Below, piece by piece: positions 32,731 through 43,834 of a stretch of DNA of 64,000 bases. The stretch spans positions 213,883,138-213,947,137 of the forward strand of contig JAUPFV010000001.1 of assembly GCA_036936605.1 (NCBI GenBank). Direction: 5' to 3'. Positions within the stretch are counted from its first letter, which is position 1; the number at the start of each line of letters is the position of its first letter. The stretch is from Limnanthes douglasii subsp. nivea. Its lineage: Eukaryota; Streptophyta; Magnoliopsida; Brassicales; Limnanthaceae. A program made the position numbers and the translations under genes. Below the pieces are notes generated by a model. It was not told the DNA's origin, searched no databases, and worked only from the letters and a program-made list of their open reading frames with translations.

Positions 32731-32744
32731 CCAATAATGTGTCT

Positions 32745-35060
32745 AACATGCGTAACATTTACAATGTTAGACAAAAACATCGTACATTGGAAAAGTGCGA
32801 TCAATCATAACTTCAATATTTGTTGGGTAAGATGAAGGAGAAAAATTACATTGAATGGCATAGAACGGGAAGTGAAGGGTCTCAGAGAATCACCAAATTA
32901 TTTTTTGCACACCCGACATCTATCGATCTTCTTAGGATATTTTCGGAGGTCCTTATTATGGATAGTACGTATAAGACGATGAGTTACAAGATGCCATTGT
33001 TTGAAATAGTTGGAGTTACGTCAACCAACATCATATTTGTGATCACTTTTGTTTTCTTGAGTCACTAAATGGTCGAAAATTACATGTGCGCGTTGGAACG
33101 TGTGCGGTTGCTCATATCAGAAAACCATTGTGCTTTACCTAATATTATGGTGACAGATAGGGAATTAGCATTAATGGAAGCAATTGACATTGTATTTCTA
33201 AAAGTGACACACATGCTATATAGATGGCACATTGAAAAAAACATCGTAATGAAGACTAATAAATTTTTTACAGACGAAAATATGTTCCACAGATTTCAAG
33301 CATCTTGGATTACAATTGTTTATTCGGACACCGTAAGCAAGTTGAACTCAAACGTCGAGTCTATGAAAGAAGAATAAAAGGCATAACCCGGAGCCCTCGA
33401 TTACACTCAAACATGGCTCCAACCTCCTTACGGTGAAAAGTTTCTCTATGCATACACTAACAAGTTGAAGTATTTCGGCAACAACACAACGAATCGGTAA
33501 GCCAAAATAGTTATAATGTAATGCAATTATTATAATATTTACGTATTTTAAATGAACATTTGTTTTCATAAATAATAGGGCGGAGAGTTCGCATTCCACC
33601 TTGAAACAGTACCTCGGGACGAGTTTGCTAACATTTGATGCATTTTGGAAAATAGTCGATTCTTTACTAGAGATGCAACACACGAATATAAAAGCATCGC
33701 TTGAAAAATGTACGTTTTTCTCCCAGTTAGAGTATGATGCTTGGATATTCGAGGTTATTAGACGTTCCATATCGGAATTTGCTCTTAAAATTATGAAAGA
33801 GCAATACAAAAGGGCGAAACAAATAGGGAATAATAAAGCGGAATGCAGATGTGTTATTAGAAGCACTCACGGTTTTCCTTGCGCATGCAAGGTCGGTTTA
33901 TTAATAATGAAACACCGAATGTTCGATGCAAGTATGGTCGACAAGAGGTGGACAATGTTAAGGATTATGAAGCACAATGCATATAAAGAAGATGATTTTA
34001 TCGAGGAAACAATAACAACTGTTGGTTCTCTAATCCGTGGGTACGATCGCGATCTTCGTCTACATATCATAAGGAAAATCCGAGAAGTTCTTGAACCTAG
34101 AAGATCCAACGCCATTCCACCCGTAGAGAAAGCTAAGACTAAAGATAGAGATAGTAAACATGCTAACGACAATTCAACGAAGAGGGAATTATCGGGATAC
34201 GAATATGCGAAGCTAGGCGACAGTTCGAACACACCGTCATATGTAAGTGATATTTCCCCGGCTTCAATCCAAAACACCGTTAGATCATTACTTAGTCAAA
34301 CAAAAAGTACACCAAATGATCCAAAGAAATCTACACCAAGTGTACCAACGAGTACCAAGATTCGTAATACTCATAAAAATATCAATTCTCGAAATGCAAA
34401 AACTTTAAACGATACGACAATATTTTCGCAATACCTCCCAAAATATTTACGTCCATTCATCTATGAATGCAAGAATGTGGGCTCAGATGGTCATTGTGGT
34501 TTTAGAGTCGTCACCCATGGACTTTATTATGACGAAAATGTTTGGTCGCATGTTAGGACCACACTAAAAGAAGAAATCTTATCGGACCTACCTCTCTATG
34601 ACAAAATTTACGTTGGACGTGAAAGGATTGATGCTGAACTATGTTGCGTAGATTTCTATGCCCTAATTGCCCCTTATAGCAATTGGATAACAATTCCAGA
34701 CATTTGTTATGTGATTACTAATTCTTTCAAATGCATCATATATACAATTTCCGATGACATTACATATATGTTTCTACCATTAAAAGGTGTTCTGGCCCAT
34801 ATAAACGAAAGAAAAGAGATTGGCATCGCACACGTTCATGACAATCACTACATTAACGCACGAGTACCTTTCTACTACTATATTTGCAAACATTATTTCA
34901 TACTAGTATACTAATTGATTTTATTTTTTAAAGGTTATCATATCTCCAGGTGGACCGTTGCCATTAGTTTACCCAACGTATATTCAACACGTTTCCAAAG
35001 AAGCTAAAGGGCGGTTTCCTTCCTTGCAAAAAAGGATTTCGTCCTTTGTGGCCACGAACG
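32745..35060 (+). pseudogene. MULE/FAR1-type transposase fused to an OTU-type cysteine protease domain
   Basis: Transposase core: VLIMDSTYKTMSYKMPLFE (first Asp, about 32950), IMVTDRELALMEAI and YRWHIEKNI (second Asp, about 33150), with a stop at 33066. A likely intron spans 33499-33579. The long frame 33601-34914 has a SWIM-like CRC...HGFPCAC, where the usual final His reads Cys. An Asn/Ser/Thr-rich linker leads to an OTU domain with VGSDGHCGFRVV (Cys, about 34480-34510) and HDNHYINAR (His, about 34850). A second intron (34864-34933, phase 0) leads to GGPLPLV..HVSKEAKGRF, as in other plant OTU domains. OTU proteases remove ubiquitin. Both catalytic residues are kept here; the transposase part is broken. 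Confidence 0.72.
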
Positions 35061-35365
35061 TTATTCAGTTGGGCTTCGGTTATTTCATCACTCATAAGAG
35101 TCTTGTACAACTCGACCGCAACTTCTCGTTCTTCAGGTCGAAGGTCGAAAACCCAACATTTTCTTATAGACCTTAAATATTTCCACCTTTGTTTGATATC
35201 CGACATACCGCGAGAAGGTTTTTCTCCTATGTAGCGGTCGACCCCCATTAGGTAGAAGAACTTACAGATCAACTCATCCCAAAACTTGTCATGTTCCGGC
35301 CCTCCAACTAGCTTGGCACCTTTTCTAAGATATTGATCTTCAATATCATTCCACACAAAGTCCAT
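34964..35365 (-). CDS. Unknown 133-aa ORF of M2, weakly Myb/SANT-like
   Basis: ATG at 35363-35365; MDFVWNDIEDQYL ... FWDELICKFFYLMG ... IKQRWKYLRSI has the spacing of a Myb/SANT-like helix domain, but I cannot assign it. The last ~30 codons overlap the OTU exon on the other strand, so one of the two frames may be partly fortuitous. The identical frame survives in the duplicated copy (38417-38818) with one substitution in the protein, which tells little because the duplication is recent. Confidence 0.35.
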   Translation of the reverse strand: MDFVWNDIEDQYLRKGAKLVGGPEHDKFWDELICKFFYLMGVDRYIGEKPSRGMSDIKQRWKYLRSIRKCWVFDLRPEEREVAVELYKTLMSDEITEAQLNNVRGHKGRNPFLQGRKPPFSFFGNVLNIRWVN

Positions 35366-35412
35366 TCAAGATGCTGTCTCAGAATCAGATGTAACTTTTT
35401 TAAAAAACTTGG

Positions 35413-35445
35413 ACCTGATTCCGAGATGCCATCTCAGAATCAGGT
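35413..35445. repeat. Hairpin with ACCTGATTCCGAGAT arms in M2
   Basis: Two 15-base arms with one mismatch around GCC. A third half-unit (TCTCAGAATCAGATG) lies about 30 bases away across a TTTTTTAAAAAA spacer. The arrangement is the same as at 14900-14970 in the small MULE. It lies upstream of the minus-strand 133-aa ORF. Confidence 0.8.
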
Positions 35446-35550
35446 GCATTTCTTCTGCTTCTATTAGAAATTGTGTATTTTTATGGTTTTGGCTTAAAAT
35501 AAAGCAAAATAAACGACAATAAGAAACATCATCCGTAAAACAAAGAAACA

Positions 35551-36094
35551 TCATCCGATAACATACATTGTCCAAAAAGAAACATCATCCGTAAAACAAA
35601 GAAACATCATCCGTAAAATAAAGCAACACCATCTGTAAAATAAACCAACATAAATGATAAGCAACAAAGAAATAAAAAAACATCCACATGTTCTATACGC
35701 CTTGCTTATATGAATGCATTGTTTTAAGGCGGCACGACACTCTTCACCGGTCATACCCTCCACATAATCTTCATAGGTGTCGAGAATTTTAGTATAACCT
35801 CCGGTGATATTATCTTGGTGGGTTAAATGTTATGGTTCTTCCTCTATAAGAAAATCTTCTTCTCGAGGTGCATTAGAAACTACATACCATAGAGTTTGAC
35901 AAATCCAATCATCATAATCCGTTACGGTCGTACTTATTCCATTATCTTCTTTGATAAGAGTTCCTCTACCCTCCCGTGGTATTATGTGTTGGTACCGATT
36001 TTGCCAAACATCATTTTAAAAGTTAATCATCGTGTTTGACAAGAGACCGCCCCTAGGAGCAAGTTTTGCAAATGAAAATAGAAAGTGTTGGATG
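35551..36094 (-). pseudogene. C-terminal part of M2 plant-mobile-domain gene
   Basis: On the minus strand this reads HFLFSFAKLAPRGG, then after a stop DVWQNRYQHIIPREGRG, ISTTVTDYDDWICQTLWYVV and EDYVEGMTGEECRAALKQC. Joined to 49951 after removing element C and one GGATG copy, the frame reads through the junction (..QFGYIQ|HF..), giving the FGY(V/I)Q motif of the family. At least two in-frame stops are present. The remaining 35446-35550 and 35640-35760 stretches show only repeated CATCATCCG-type DNA. Confidence 0.65.
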
Positions 36095-36502
36095 TGGTGA
36101 TGATAATTATCGCCTGAGGGTAGGCTTGTAATTTGTTTGGTGTTTAATAGTAGTATGTGAGTGTTTTATTTTTGGTGTAGAGAGTAGAGAGATAATTAAG
36201 CTGGCTGGTAGCAGTTAATTCTCATTACCCACACTTAACGCAGGTGGTTGGGTATTTATACCCTCATGTTTGGGCCCTTATGGGCTTTCGGGTCATGTTA
36301 AATGGACCCGGGTCATGTTCAAAGACCCATGAGATCTAAGTAGGAGAGCAAGTAGCTTAGTCAAGTAGTGTTTAGGTTTTTTAGTACTTTTGTCATAGTT
36401 CGAACAGTCCTTTGGGCTAAGTGTTCGAAGTGATCTGTCCGGTCTGGAGAGCTTGGACCGATCTGTCCTTGTCCGGGGAGCATGCAGAATTCAGACTCAT
36501 CA
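36095..36502 (-). repeat. Duplicated copy of the element C 3' LTR
   Basis: 408 bp, same flank GGATG (36090-36094) as the native LTR at 39548. It is followed by 268 bases of element C 3' region (to 36770), then breaks. It arose by the local duplication, not by a separate insertion. Confidence 0.85.
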
Positions 36503-36770
36503 GGAGCCCCTTTTTTAGGTGTTTGTGCAAATACTCTTGTCAAAAACCTGAAAAACAGTCCGACACGAGGGGTAGTTTTAATCCGGACAGTTCTGTCAAT
36601 TTGGGCTATGGGTTTATCCTGACTGATAAAGCTTCACGAATTCAAAACGGTTTTTGCCAGAGTTCGTGGGACACATGCCGCTCTCTGATTGGTTGCTTAA
36701 GCCCTTTTTTCACCTTGAATTTCGAACCCACCTTCTTCGAAAAGCAACCTCTTAATTAAAGGTGATGACA

Positions 36771-37778
36771 AGTCAGTTAAACAAATTTGATAAAAATAAA
36801 AATGAGAATATATGGTGGGATTCTTACTATCACTTCACCACCTGCTGGTGAGGAGACTCGGGTTGACTCCGGCTTTGATCTTCCTCCCGTTCTCCCAAGC
36901 GCCACTCGCGAACAAGAAGTGAGTCCTCAAATTTCTCTCCGACTCGAGCAGGTCATCTACTGCTTTGTAGTTATCACCCATGTTGAAGTGATAGAAGGGA
37001 ATATGGGGATTTCTACAGAGGCTGGCCACAGCTGCGAATTCCTCCATTGGAAGAGGAATTCAGGAGAGCCTGGAAGCCATGATACAGGCCATGAGAGTGT
37101 ACCAGGCATTAGGGCTCAGTTGACTTGGGCAGAGCTTGATGAGGTGGAAATATTTGACTATCTCCGGATCTAAGGAAAACCTTAGTCCCCAGTTAAAAAG
37201 TTCAGTGAAGATGACCACTTCACTAAGCTTGCAGTTCATCGGTGTTTCAGGGTCTATTGGGATCCTTATTTTTACATTCTCCGGAATCCCCCACTTCGTT
37301 CGCATCCGACCCAGTTCGGCTGTGTGGATGAGGGCATACTTAATTTTTTGCCAAGCAAGTAAATACTTAACACTGACCTTGTGGAAACAAGGTCCAACGT
37401 TTCCCTTAAGGATCTCCGGCAGATCCGGATGCCTTAGGTATAGCTTTTCTTTGCCTTTATCCTTCTTGGCAACACCAGCATCACTCGTTTGTCCGGAGAC
37501 TTCGGACTCGAACGAAGCCTCTTCAATAGAATCCTCCATTACCAAGGAGGGGTTTTCAGTTGTTTTTGGGTAAGGGGAGTTAGGAGTTGGTTCAGTCTGA
37601 CCTCCGGACTGTTGGGCTTCAATGCTTTCCTGAACTCTGACCTCCGGACTGTTGGGCTTCAATGCTTTTCTGAACTCTGACCTCCGGCTGGGGCTGAGAT
37701 GCGATGGTTTCTTTTCGGAGGCTTGAGCTAGATGCCTCCGGTCCGGACAGCTTGTCCTTAGGAACTTTTATTTCCAAG
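36771..37778 (-). pseudogene. Inverted fragment of a family-2 aORF between the duplicated copies
   Basis: The minus strand encodes the gypsy-type transposon domain (GIPENVKIRIPIDPETP, FTELFNWGLRFSLDPE, LSPNAWYTLMACIMASRL) and KAVDDLLESERN, up to the exon end before the aORF intron. It is related to, but clearly distinct from, the element C aORF (several differences per 70 residues). It therefore came from another family member. A 40-bp unit is tandemly duplicated at 37599-37678. It is oriented opposite to the neighbouring C aORF. Confidence 0.8.
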
Positions 37779-37779
37779 G

Positions 37780-38513
37780 AAATCTACACCAAGTGTACCA
37801 ACGAGTACCAAGATTCGTAATACTCATAAAAATATCAATTCTCGAAATGCAAAAACTTTAAACGATACGACAATATTTTCGCAATACCTCCCAAAATATT
37901 TACGTCCATTCATCTATGAATGCAAGAATGTGGGCTCAGATGGTCATTGTGGTTTTAGAGTCGTCACCCATGGACTTTATTATGACGAAAATGTTTGGTC
38001 GCATGTTAGGACCACACTAAAAGAAGAAATCTTATCGGACCTACCTCTCTATGACAAAATTTACGTTGGACGTGAAAGGATTGATGCTGAACTATGTTGC
38101 GTAGATTTCTATGCCCTAATTGCCCCTTATAGCAATTGGATAACAATTCCAGACATTTGTTATGTGATTACTAATTCTTTCAAATGCATCATATATACAA
38201 TTTCCGATGACATTACATATATGTTTCTACCATTAAAAGGTGTTCTGGCCCATATAAACGAAAGAAAAGAGATTGGCATCGCACACGTTCATGACAATCA
38301 CTACATTAACGCACGAGTACCTTTCTACTACTATATTTGCAAACATTATTTCATACTAGTATACTAATTGATTTTATTTTTTAAAGGTTATCATATCTCC
38401 AGGTGGACCGTTGCCATTAGTTTACCCAACGTATATTCAACACGTTTCCAAAGAAGCTAAAGGGCGGTTTCCTTCCTTGCAAAAAAGGATTTCGTCCTTT
38501 GTGGCCACGAACG
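37780..38513 (+). pseudogene. Duplicated OTU-domain fragment
   Basis: Begins inside the Ser/Thr-rich linker (STPSVPTSTKIRN) with no transposase upstream. It contains the full OTU core, the catalytic Cys and His stretches and the 70-bp intron, identical in layout to 34864-34933. It lacks a start and promoter. Confidence 0.75.
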
Positions 38514-38818
38514 TTATTCAGTTGGGCTTCGGTTATTTCATCACTCATAAGACTCTTGTACAACTCGACCGCAACTTCTCGTTCTTCAGGTCGAAGGTCG
38601 AAAACCCAACATTTTCTTATAGACCTTAAATATTTCCACCTTTGTTTGATATCCGACATACCGCGAGAAGGTTTTTCTCCTATGTAGCGGTCGACCCCCA
38701 TTAGGTAGAAGAACTTACAGATCAACTCATCCCAAAACTTGTCATGTTCCGGCCCTCCAACTAGCTTGGCACCTTTTCGAAGATATTGATCTTCAATATC
38801 ATTCCACACAAAGTCCAT
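38417..38818 (-). CDS. Duplicate of the unknown 133-aa ORF
   Basis: Same frame as 34964-35365, differing by one residue (SLMSDE for TLMSDE). It has the same upstream hairpin (38866-38898). Low confidence that it is expressed. Confidence 0.3.
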   Translation of the reverse strand: MDFVWNDIEDQYLRKGAKLVGGPEHDKFWDELICKFFYLMGVDRYIGEKPSRGMSDIKQRWKYLRSIRKCWVFDLRPEEREVAVELYKSLMSDEITEAQLNNVRGHKGRNPFLQGRKPPFSFFGNVLNIRWVN

Positions 38819-39003
38819 TCAAGATGCTGTCTCAGAATCAGATGTAACTTTTTTAAAAAACTTGGACCTGATTCCGAGATGCCATCTCAGAATCAGGTGC
38901 ATTTCTTCTGCTTCCATTAGAAATTGTGGATTTTTATGGTTTTGGCTAAAAATAAAGCAAAATAAACGACAATAAGAAACATCATCCGTAAAACAAAGAA
39001 ACA

Positions 39004-39547
39004 TCATCCGATAACATACATTGTCCAAAAAGAAACATCATCCGTAAAACAAAGAAACATCATCCGTAAAATAAAGCAACACCATCTGTAAAATAAACCA
39101 ACATAAATGATAAGCAACAAAGAAATAAAGAAACATCCACATGTTCTATACGCCTTTCTCATATGAATGCATTGTTGTAAGGCGGCACGACACTCTTCAC
39201 CGGTCATACCCTCCACATAATCTTCATAGGTGTCGAGAATTTTAGTATAACCTCCGGTGATATTATCTTGGTGGGTTAAATGTTGTGGTTCTTCCTCTAT
39301 AAGAAAATCTTCTTCTCGAGGTGCATTAGAAACTACATACCATAGAGTTTGACAAATCCAATCATCATAATCCGTTACGGTCGTACTTATTCCATTATCT
39401 TCTTTGATAAGAGTTCCTCTACCCTCCCGTGGTATTATGTGTTGGTACCGATTTTGCCAAACATCATTTTAAAAGTTAATCATCGTGTTTGACAAGAGAC
39501 CGCCCCTAGGAGCAAGTTTTGCAAATGAAAATAGAAAGTGTTGGATG
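39004..39547 (-). pseudogene. Duplicate of the mobile-domain C-terminal piece
   Basis: Copy of 35551-36094, ending at the GGATG target duplication (39543-39547) next to the native element C LTR. Confidence 0.6.
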
Positions 39548-39955
39548 TGGTGATGATAATTATCGCCTGAGGGTAGGCTTGTAATTTGTTTGGTGTTTAA
39601 TAGTAGTATGTGAGTGTTTTATTTTTGGTGTAGAGAGTAGAGAGATAATTAAGCTGGCTGGTAGCAGTTAATTCTCATTACCCACACTTAACGCAGGTGG
39701 TTGGGTATTTATACCCTCATGTTTGGGCCCTTATGGGCTTTCGGGTCATGTTAAATGGACCTGGGTCATGTTCAAAGACCCATGAGCTCTAAGTAGGAGA
39801 GCAAGTAGCTTAGTCAAGTAGTGTTTAGGTTTTTTAGTACTTTTGTCATAGTTCGAACAGTCCTTTGGGCTAAGTGTTCGAAGTGATCTGTCCGGTCCGG
39901 AGAGCTTGGACCGATCTGTCCTTGTCCGGGGAGCATGCAGAATTCAGACTCATCA
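39548..39955 (-). repeat. Element C 3' LTR (native)
   Basis: TATA box at 39706-39713 (minus). It is followed on the interior side by the reversed polypurine tract (CCCCTTTTTT, 39956-39972). Confidence 0.92.
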
Positions 39956-40295
39956 GGAGCCCCTTTTTTAGGTGTTTGTGCAAATACTCTTGTCAAAAAC
40001 CTGAAAAACAGTCCGACACGAGGGGTAGTTTTAATCCGGACAGTTCTGTCAATTTGGGCTATGGGTTTATCCTGACTGATAAAGCTTCACGAATTCAAAA
40101 CGGTTTTTGCCAGAGTTCGTGGGACACATGTCGCTCTCTGATTGGTTGCTTAAACCGTTTTTTCACCTTGAATTTCGAACCCACCTTCTTCAAAAAGCAA
40201 CCTCTTAATTAAAGGTGATGACATCATCGCCGTCTTTAATCATTACCAATCTTTTCGAATTCTCCTAAGAATCAACTTTTTTTTTTCAGATTTAC

Positions 40296-40304
40296 TATAA
40301 ATAC
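40296..40304 (+). promoter_or_regulatory. TATA box of the element C aORF
   Basis: CTATAAATA lies about 100 bases before the ATG at 40403, within a CT-rich leader (CTCTCTCTAAAGCAAA). A CACATGTCG plus GATTGG pair near 40128-40146 corresponds to the B G-box and CCAAT region, with the G-box mutated. Confidence 0.5.
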
Positions 40305-40402
40305 AAACTCACTTTCTACTGTTTTACCATCTCTTTCACATATAATCTGCAAAATTTCCCAAAGATCTCTCTCTCTAAAGCAAAAACTTTGTTCAATAGT
40401 TT

Positions 40403-43350
40403 ATGTTTACAGCAAGGAACGCTCTGGTCAAAGGCGGGTGGCTCAACCTTTCTGAGTTAGAGAAGGCTCAAAAAGTCGAAAGAGAAAAATGAATTGCGGC
40501 AGGGTTACCCACTTCGCCTGTCGATAGACCAATCACCTCTGCCACAGAGTCAGATCAAGGCTCTTCTTCTTCTAAAGGCACTAAGCCTAGAAAACTATTT
40601 CAAACCAACCTTTCCCCCATTATCTCTGGTTCCTCAGTTCAGGAATCGGAGCCTACTGTCGAGCCAGGAGTAACACCTACTAGCCTCAAAAAACCCTCAC
40701 CCTTCATAGTTATGGGGTCGGATACGGAGCACTCCCCTGAGAAGCTAGTCGATAGGAGGAAAGGCTGGTTAGTTAGAGGCCAAGGGTCTAAAAACACTCC
40801 CTCAAAGTCGGGGCAAAAGACAGCAGCACCGGGTCAGAGGTGCCTATTAGAGCCCCCAAGGACAGACTGTCCGGTCCGGAGGGCACCAGTCCAAGTCTTC
40901 AAAGAGAAGCACCTGCTCCGGACACTCTACCGGAGGCCAGAAGCCAAAAGAACACAGAGGCCCAGCAGTCCGGAGATAAGGCTGAGTCAAGTTTGAACCC
41001 TCCCTCCACTACTGCTGCTGAAATCCCTTCAACAATTATGGAGGAAGTTATGGAGGACTCTGTTGAAGAGACTCCATTTGAGTCTGAGCCCTCCGGTCAG
41101 ACTAGTAGTGCAATAGTTGCCAAGAAGGACAAAGGCAAAGAAAAATTGTATTTGAGGCATCCGGATCTACCAAAGAGCCTCGGGGGAAGAGTGGGGCCTT
41201 GTTTTCACAAGGTCAGCGTTAATTATCTCCTCGCCCTGCAGAAAATCAACTACGCGTTCATCCACACAGCTGAGCTGGGCCGGATGCGTACAAAATGGGG
41301 AATACCGGAGAATGTGAAGATCAGGATCCCCATACACCCGGAGACTCCTATGGAATGCAACCTGGGCGAAGTTGTCATGTTCACGGAGCTATTCAACTGG
41401 GGACTTAGATTCCATTTAGACCCAGAGATTGTCAGATACTTCCATCTGATAAAACTCTGTCCGAGCCAGCTGAGCCCCAACGCCTGGTATACCCTCATGG
41501 CCTGCATCATGGCCTCAAGGCTCTCCGGGATTCCTCTGCCAATGGAGGAGTTTGCTGCTGTGGACAGTCTGTGCAGAAATCCCAACATCCCATTTTACCA
41601 TTTCAATATGGGGGATGACTTCAAGGCTGTTGATGATCTGTTGGAGGCGGAGAGGAATTGGAGGACCCAGTTCCTATTCGTTAGTGGTGCTTGGGAGAAC
41701 GGACAGAAGATCAAAGCCGGAATGAACCCAAGCCTCCTCAGAAGCAGGTGGAGGAGTGACCGTAAGTTTTCCACTTTATACTTTTTTTTAAAGTAGTTCG
41801 AACTAATGGGTCTCACTTTTGCCTTGGCAGTACTGCCCAAGGAGTTCAGTGACTATCAGAAAGCCGGGCAAGCTACTTGCTCCAAGATCAATGCTTGGAC
41901 TGCTGAGAAATGGGGGAACCGATTCCATGCTACTTTTACCAGTGGCAACTTGGCAAGGTCTCACTTGTGGAACACCACAGGTCGGAGAGACTTGACTTGG
42001 GAGGAGCTCACCATTCAGCCTCCTCCAGATGTTGTACTTAAGAGGACTCACGAACTAGATGGGACACTCTTCCTGCCAGGCCGGGCCAAAGCCCCGAGCA
42101 AGATGAAAGGCAAGAAGAAGAATGGCAAGAAGGTGGTGGGTGGTGCTAACCCTGCTGATGCAGAGAAGGATGCTCCAACAGACCCGGAGGGGCCAACCCA
42201 GAGCCAAATTGATGCTGCTCTCTTGGAAGTGGTGGAGCAAGAGACTGAAAAACAAGAAGCAAACCTCCCAAAACCTCCAAGGGCTTCCAAGAGAAATCGT
42301 AAACAGGGAAGCGAAGGCACAGACTGGGAGGCCAAGAAGAAGAAAACTTCTAAGGGAGACGAGCTTTCTTTCCGGGCTCTGGAGCCTTCTTTCCAAGCTG
42401 ATCCTGCTGACCCAACGCATGCCGAGGAGATTCCGGGTGACTTTCATACCGATGAGGTTGAGGGGGGAGATATCAACATCGATGGAGTAGACATCACCGG
42501 TCTTGGTGAGCTTGGTGAATACTTCCTCTATCTTCCCAGAGATGACTTTGCCGGGCCTTACCTTCCTCCAAGCACCTCCAACACGGTCACTTTTAATGGT
42601 AAGACTTTTAGCGTTTCTAGTGAAAGGGATCCCATAGCCCACTCTTTATTAAGCAACATTCAGCCTGTACTTGTGTTGGAGAAACAAGTCCGAAACCATG
42701 CCGATATCATCAAAGATCTCAAGTCTGACAAAAAGAGGCTGTCCGATGACCTTCGCACTGCCACTTCCAATGCTGACATTTTAAAGGAGGAAACCGAGGA
42801 GTTGAAGAGAAAGCAAGAGGCAAGCACCACAAAAGTCTCCACGTTAGAGGACACCATTAGAGAGCTCCGGGAGAAGCTGTCCGGTCTGAAGAAAGACCTT
42901 ACCACCTCAAAGGGAGAATCCAAAGCTAAGGATCAAATCATCACCAACCTAACCAATGACAAAATCGCTCTTGAGAATACAGTGTCTAAGGCTGCCGAGG
43001 AGAAAGCGACTTTGCTAAAGGAGCAGGAGGCCAAGATTCAAGCCAAGATCGATGCTTATGCCAATAATGTGATCGACACTCAGGAGGAGATGTATGCCAA
43101 TGTGAAGTCTGACATGGTCCTACTCTTCCATGAGAAGTTTCTGAAGAAGAACTTGGGGGATTTATGGCTTCATGTTGAGCCTGAAGACCTCCCGTATCAT
43201 ACGATGGCTGAAGGCGACATGTATGGCTACTCTAGTGATTCCTCAGATGACGAAGAACACATCGGGGAGAAACCTGGCGAAGAGAGGAGTGATTTCAAAG
43301 GGAAGGAAAAGACAGATGAAGGTGAGCCATCTTCTAAGGCTCAGCCTTAA
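40403..43350 (+). pseudogene. Element C antisense ORF (two exons), gypsy-type transposon domain, coiled coil, acidic tail
   Basis: Starts MFTARNALVKGGWLNL at 40403; TGA near residue 30 replaces an Arg codon, and a frameshift lies near 40840. The domain at about 41270-41560 has GIPENVKIRIPIHPETP, FTELFNWGLRFHLDPE and LSPNAWYTLMACIM. A GT-AG intron of 69 bp (41762-41830) interrupts it at the same codon and phase as in B, joining SD to LLPKEF. Exon 2 is open to 43350: basic linker, then coiled coil (about 42670-43060, with LKSDKKRLSDDL and LREKLSGLKKDL), then the conserved DMVLLFHEKF...LGDLWLHVEPEDLP and an acidic Ser-rich tail. It is a structural or regulatory protein of unknown role. Apart from the early stop and frameshift it is well preserved. 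Confidence 0.82.
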
Positions 43351-43834
43351 TTCATGATTCAGTTTTTACTTAGTTATCCAAACTAAAGTCCTTGGAAGGC
43401 CAAGGCATTCTTTTTTGTAATCGTGTCCGGCAACTGACCGAATATGTTTTCTGTTCTATTTTTGACAATTTGAAAAGTCCTTGGAAGGCCAAGGCACTTT
43501 AAGTTATTTTAATGAATATCTTTGTTTCATGCAATTCTCATCTTCTTTCATAGTCTGTTCCAATTTTGTTGGCTAGAGTTTAAATAGCCTTTAGTTATTT
43601 CATAGCGAGAGTGTTTAAGTTCTCCGGCTAGAGTTTAAATAGCCCTTAGTTATTTCAATCCGGATAGTGTGACAAAGGACAAAACTTAAAACACTTGGAA
43701 ATTTTTTAAGAAGGCATCAAATTTTATTAAAAAGCCCGGACACCTCATTAAAACCTCCCCGTGCCACCAGGGAGGAAAGAGTATGCCTCCAAATATTTAC
43801 ATGGATGTTTAAACAAGTAAATATTTTATAAATG
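43351..43834 (-). other. Element C hairpin-rich spacer
   Basis: Two CCTTGGAAGGCCAAGG palindromes lie at 43390-43405 and 43479-43494, 89 bases apart as in B. The CCTCCC/GGGAGG stem lies at 43754-43775 (minus). A repeated GGCTAGAGTTTAAATAGCC unit (itself palindromic) occurs at about 43571 and 43625. Confidence 0.7.

Larger units (their letters stand above)
34326..36770 (+). repeat. Segmental duplication, copy 1
   Basis: Matches 37779-40223 at a constant offset of 3453 bases with about 16-18 substitutions seen (over 99% identity). It includes the OTU half of M2, the 133-aa ORF, the C-terminal mobile-domain piece, one element C LTR and its PPT-side stub. Confidence 0.92.
37779..40223 (+). repeat. 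Segmental duplication, copy 2
   Basis: Second copy of 34326-36770. It carries an OTU fragment (37780-38513, plus), the 133-aa ORF (38417-38818, minus), the hairpin (38866-38898), the mobile-domain piece (39004-39547, minus) and then the native end of element C. The OTU copy keeps DGHCGF and HDNHY. Confidence 0.92.

Noticed and set aside
22061..32738. ATAAT as the right target duplication of element B
   Set aside because: It matches only 3 of 5 bases of the left flank; CCAAT matches exactly if the LTR is closed three bases earlier. Some ambiguity remains because the C LTR end includes those three bases.
36095..36502. Solo LTR from a separate insertion
   Set aside because: It has the same GGATG flank and same adjoining interior DNA as the element C LTR and lies within the 3453-base-offset duplication.
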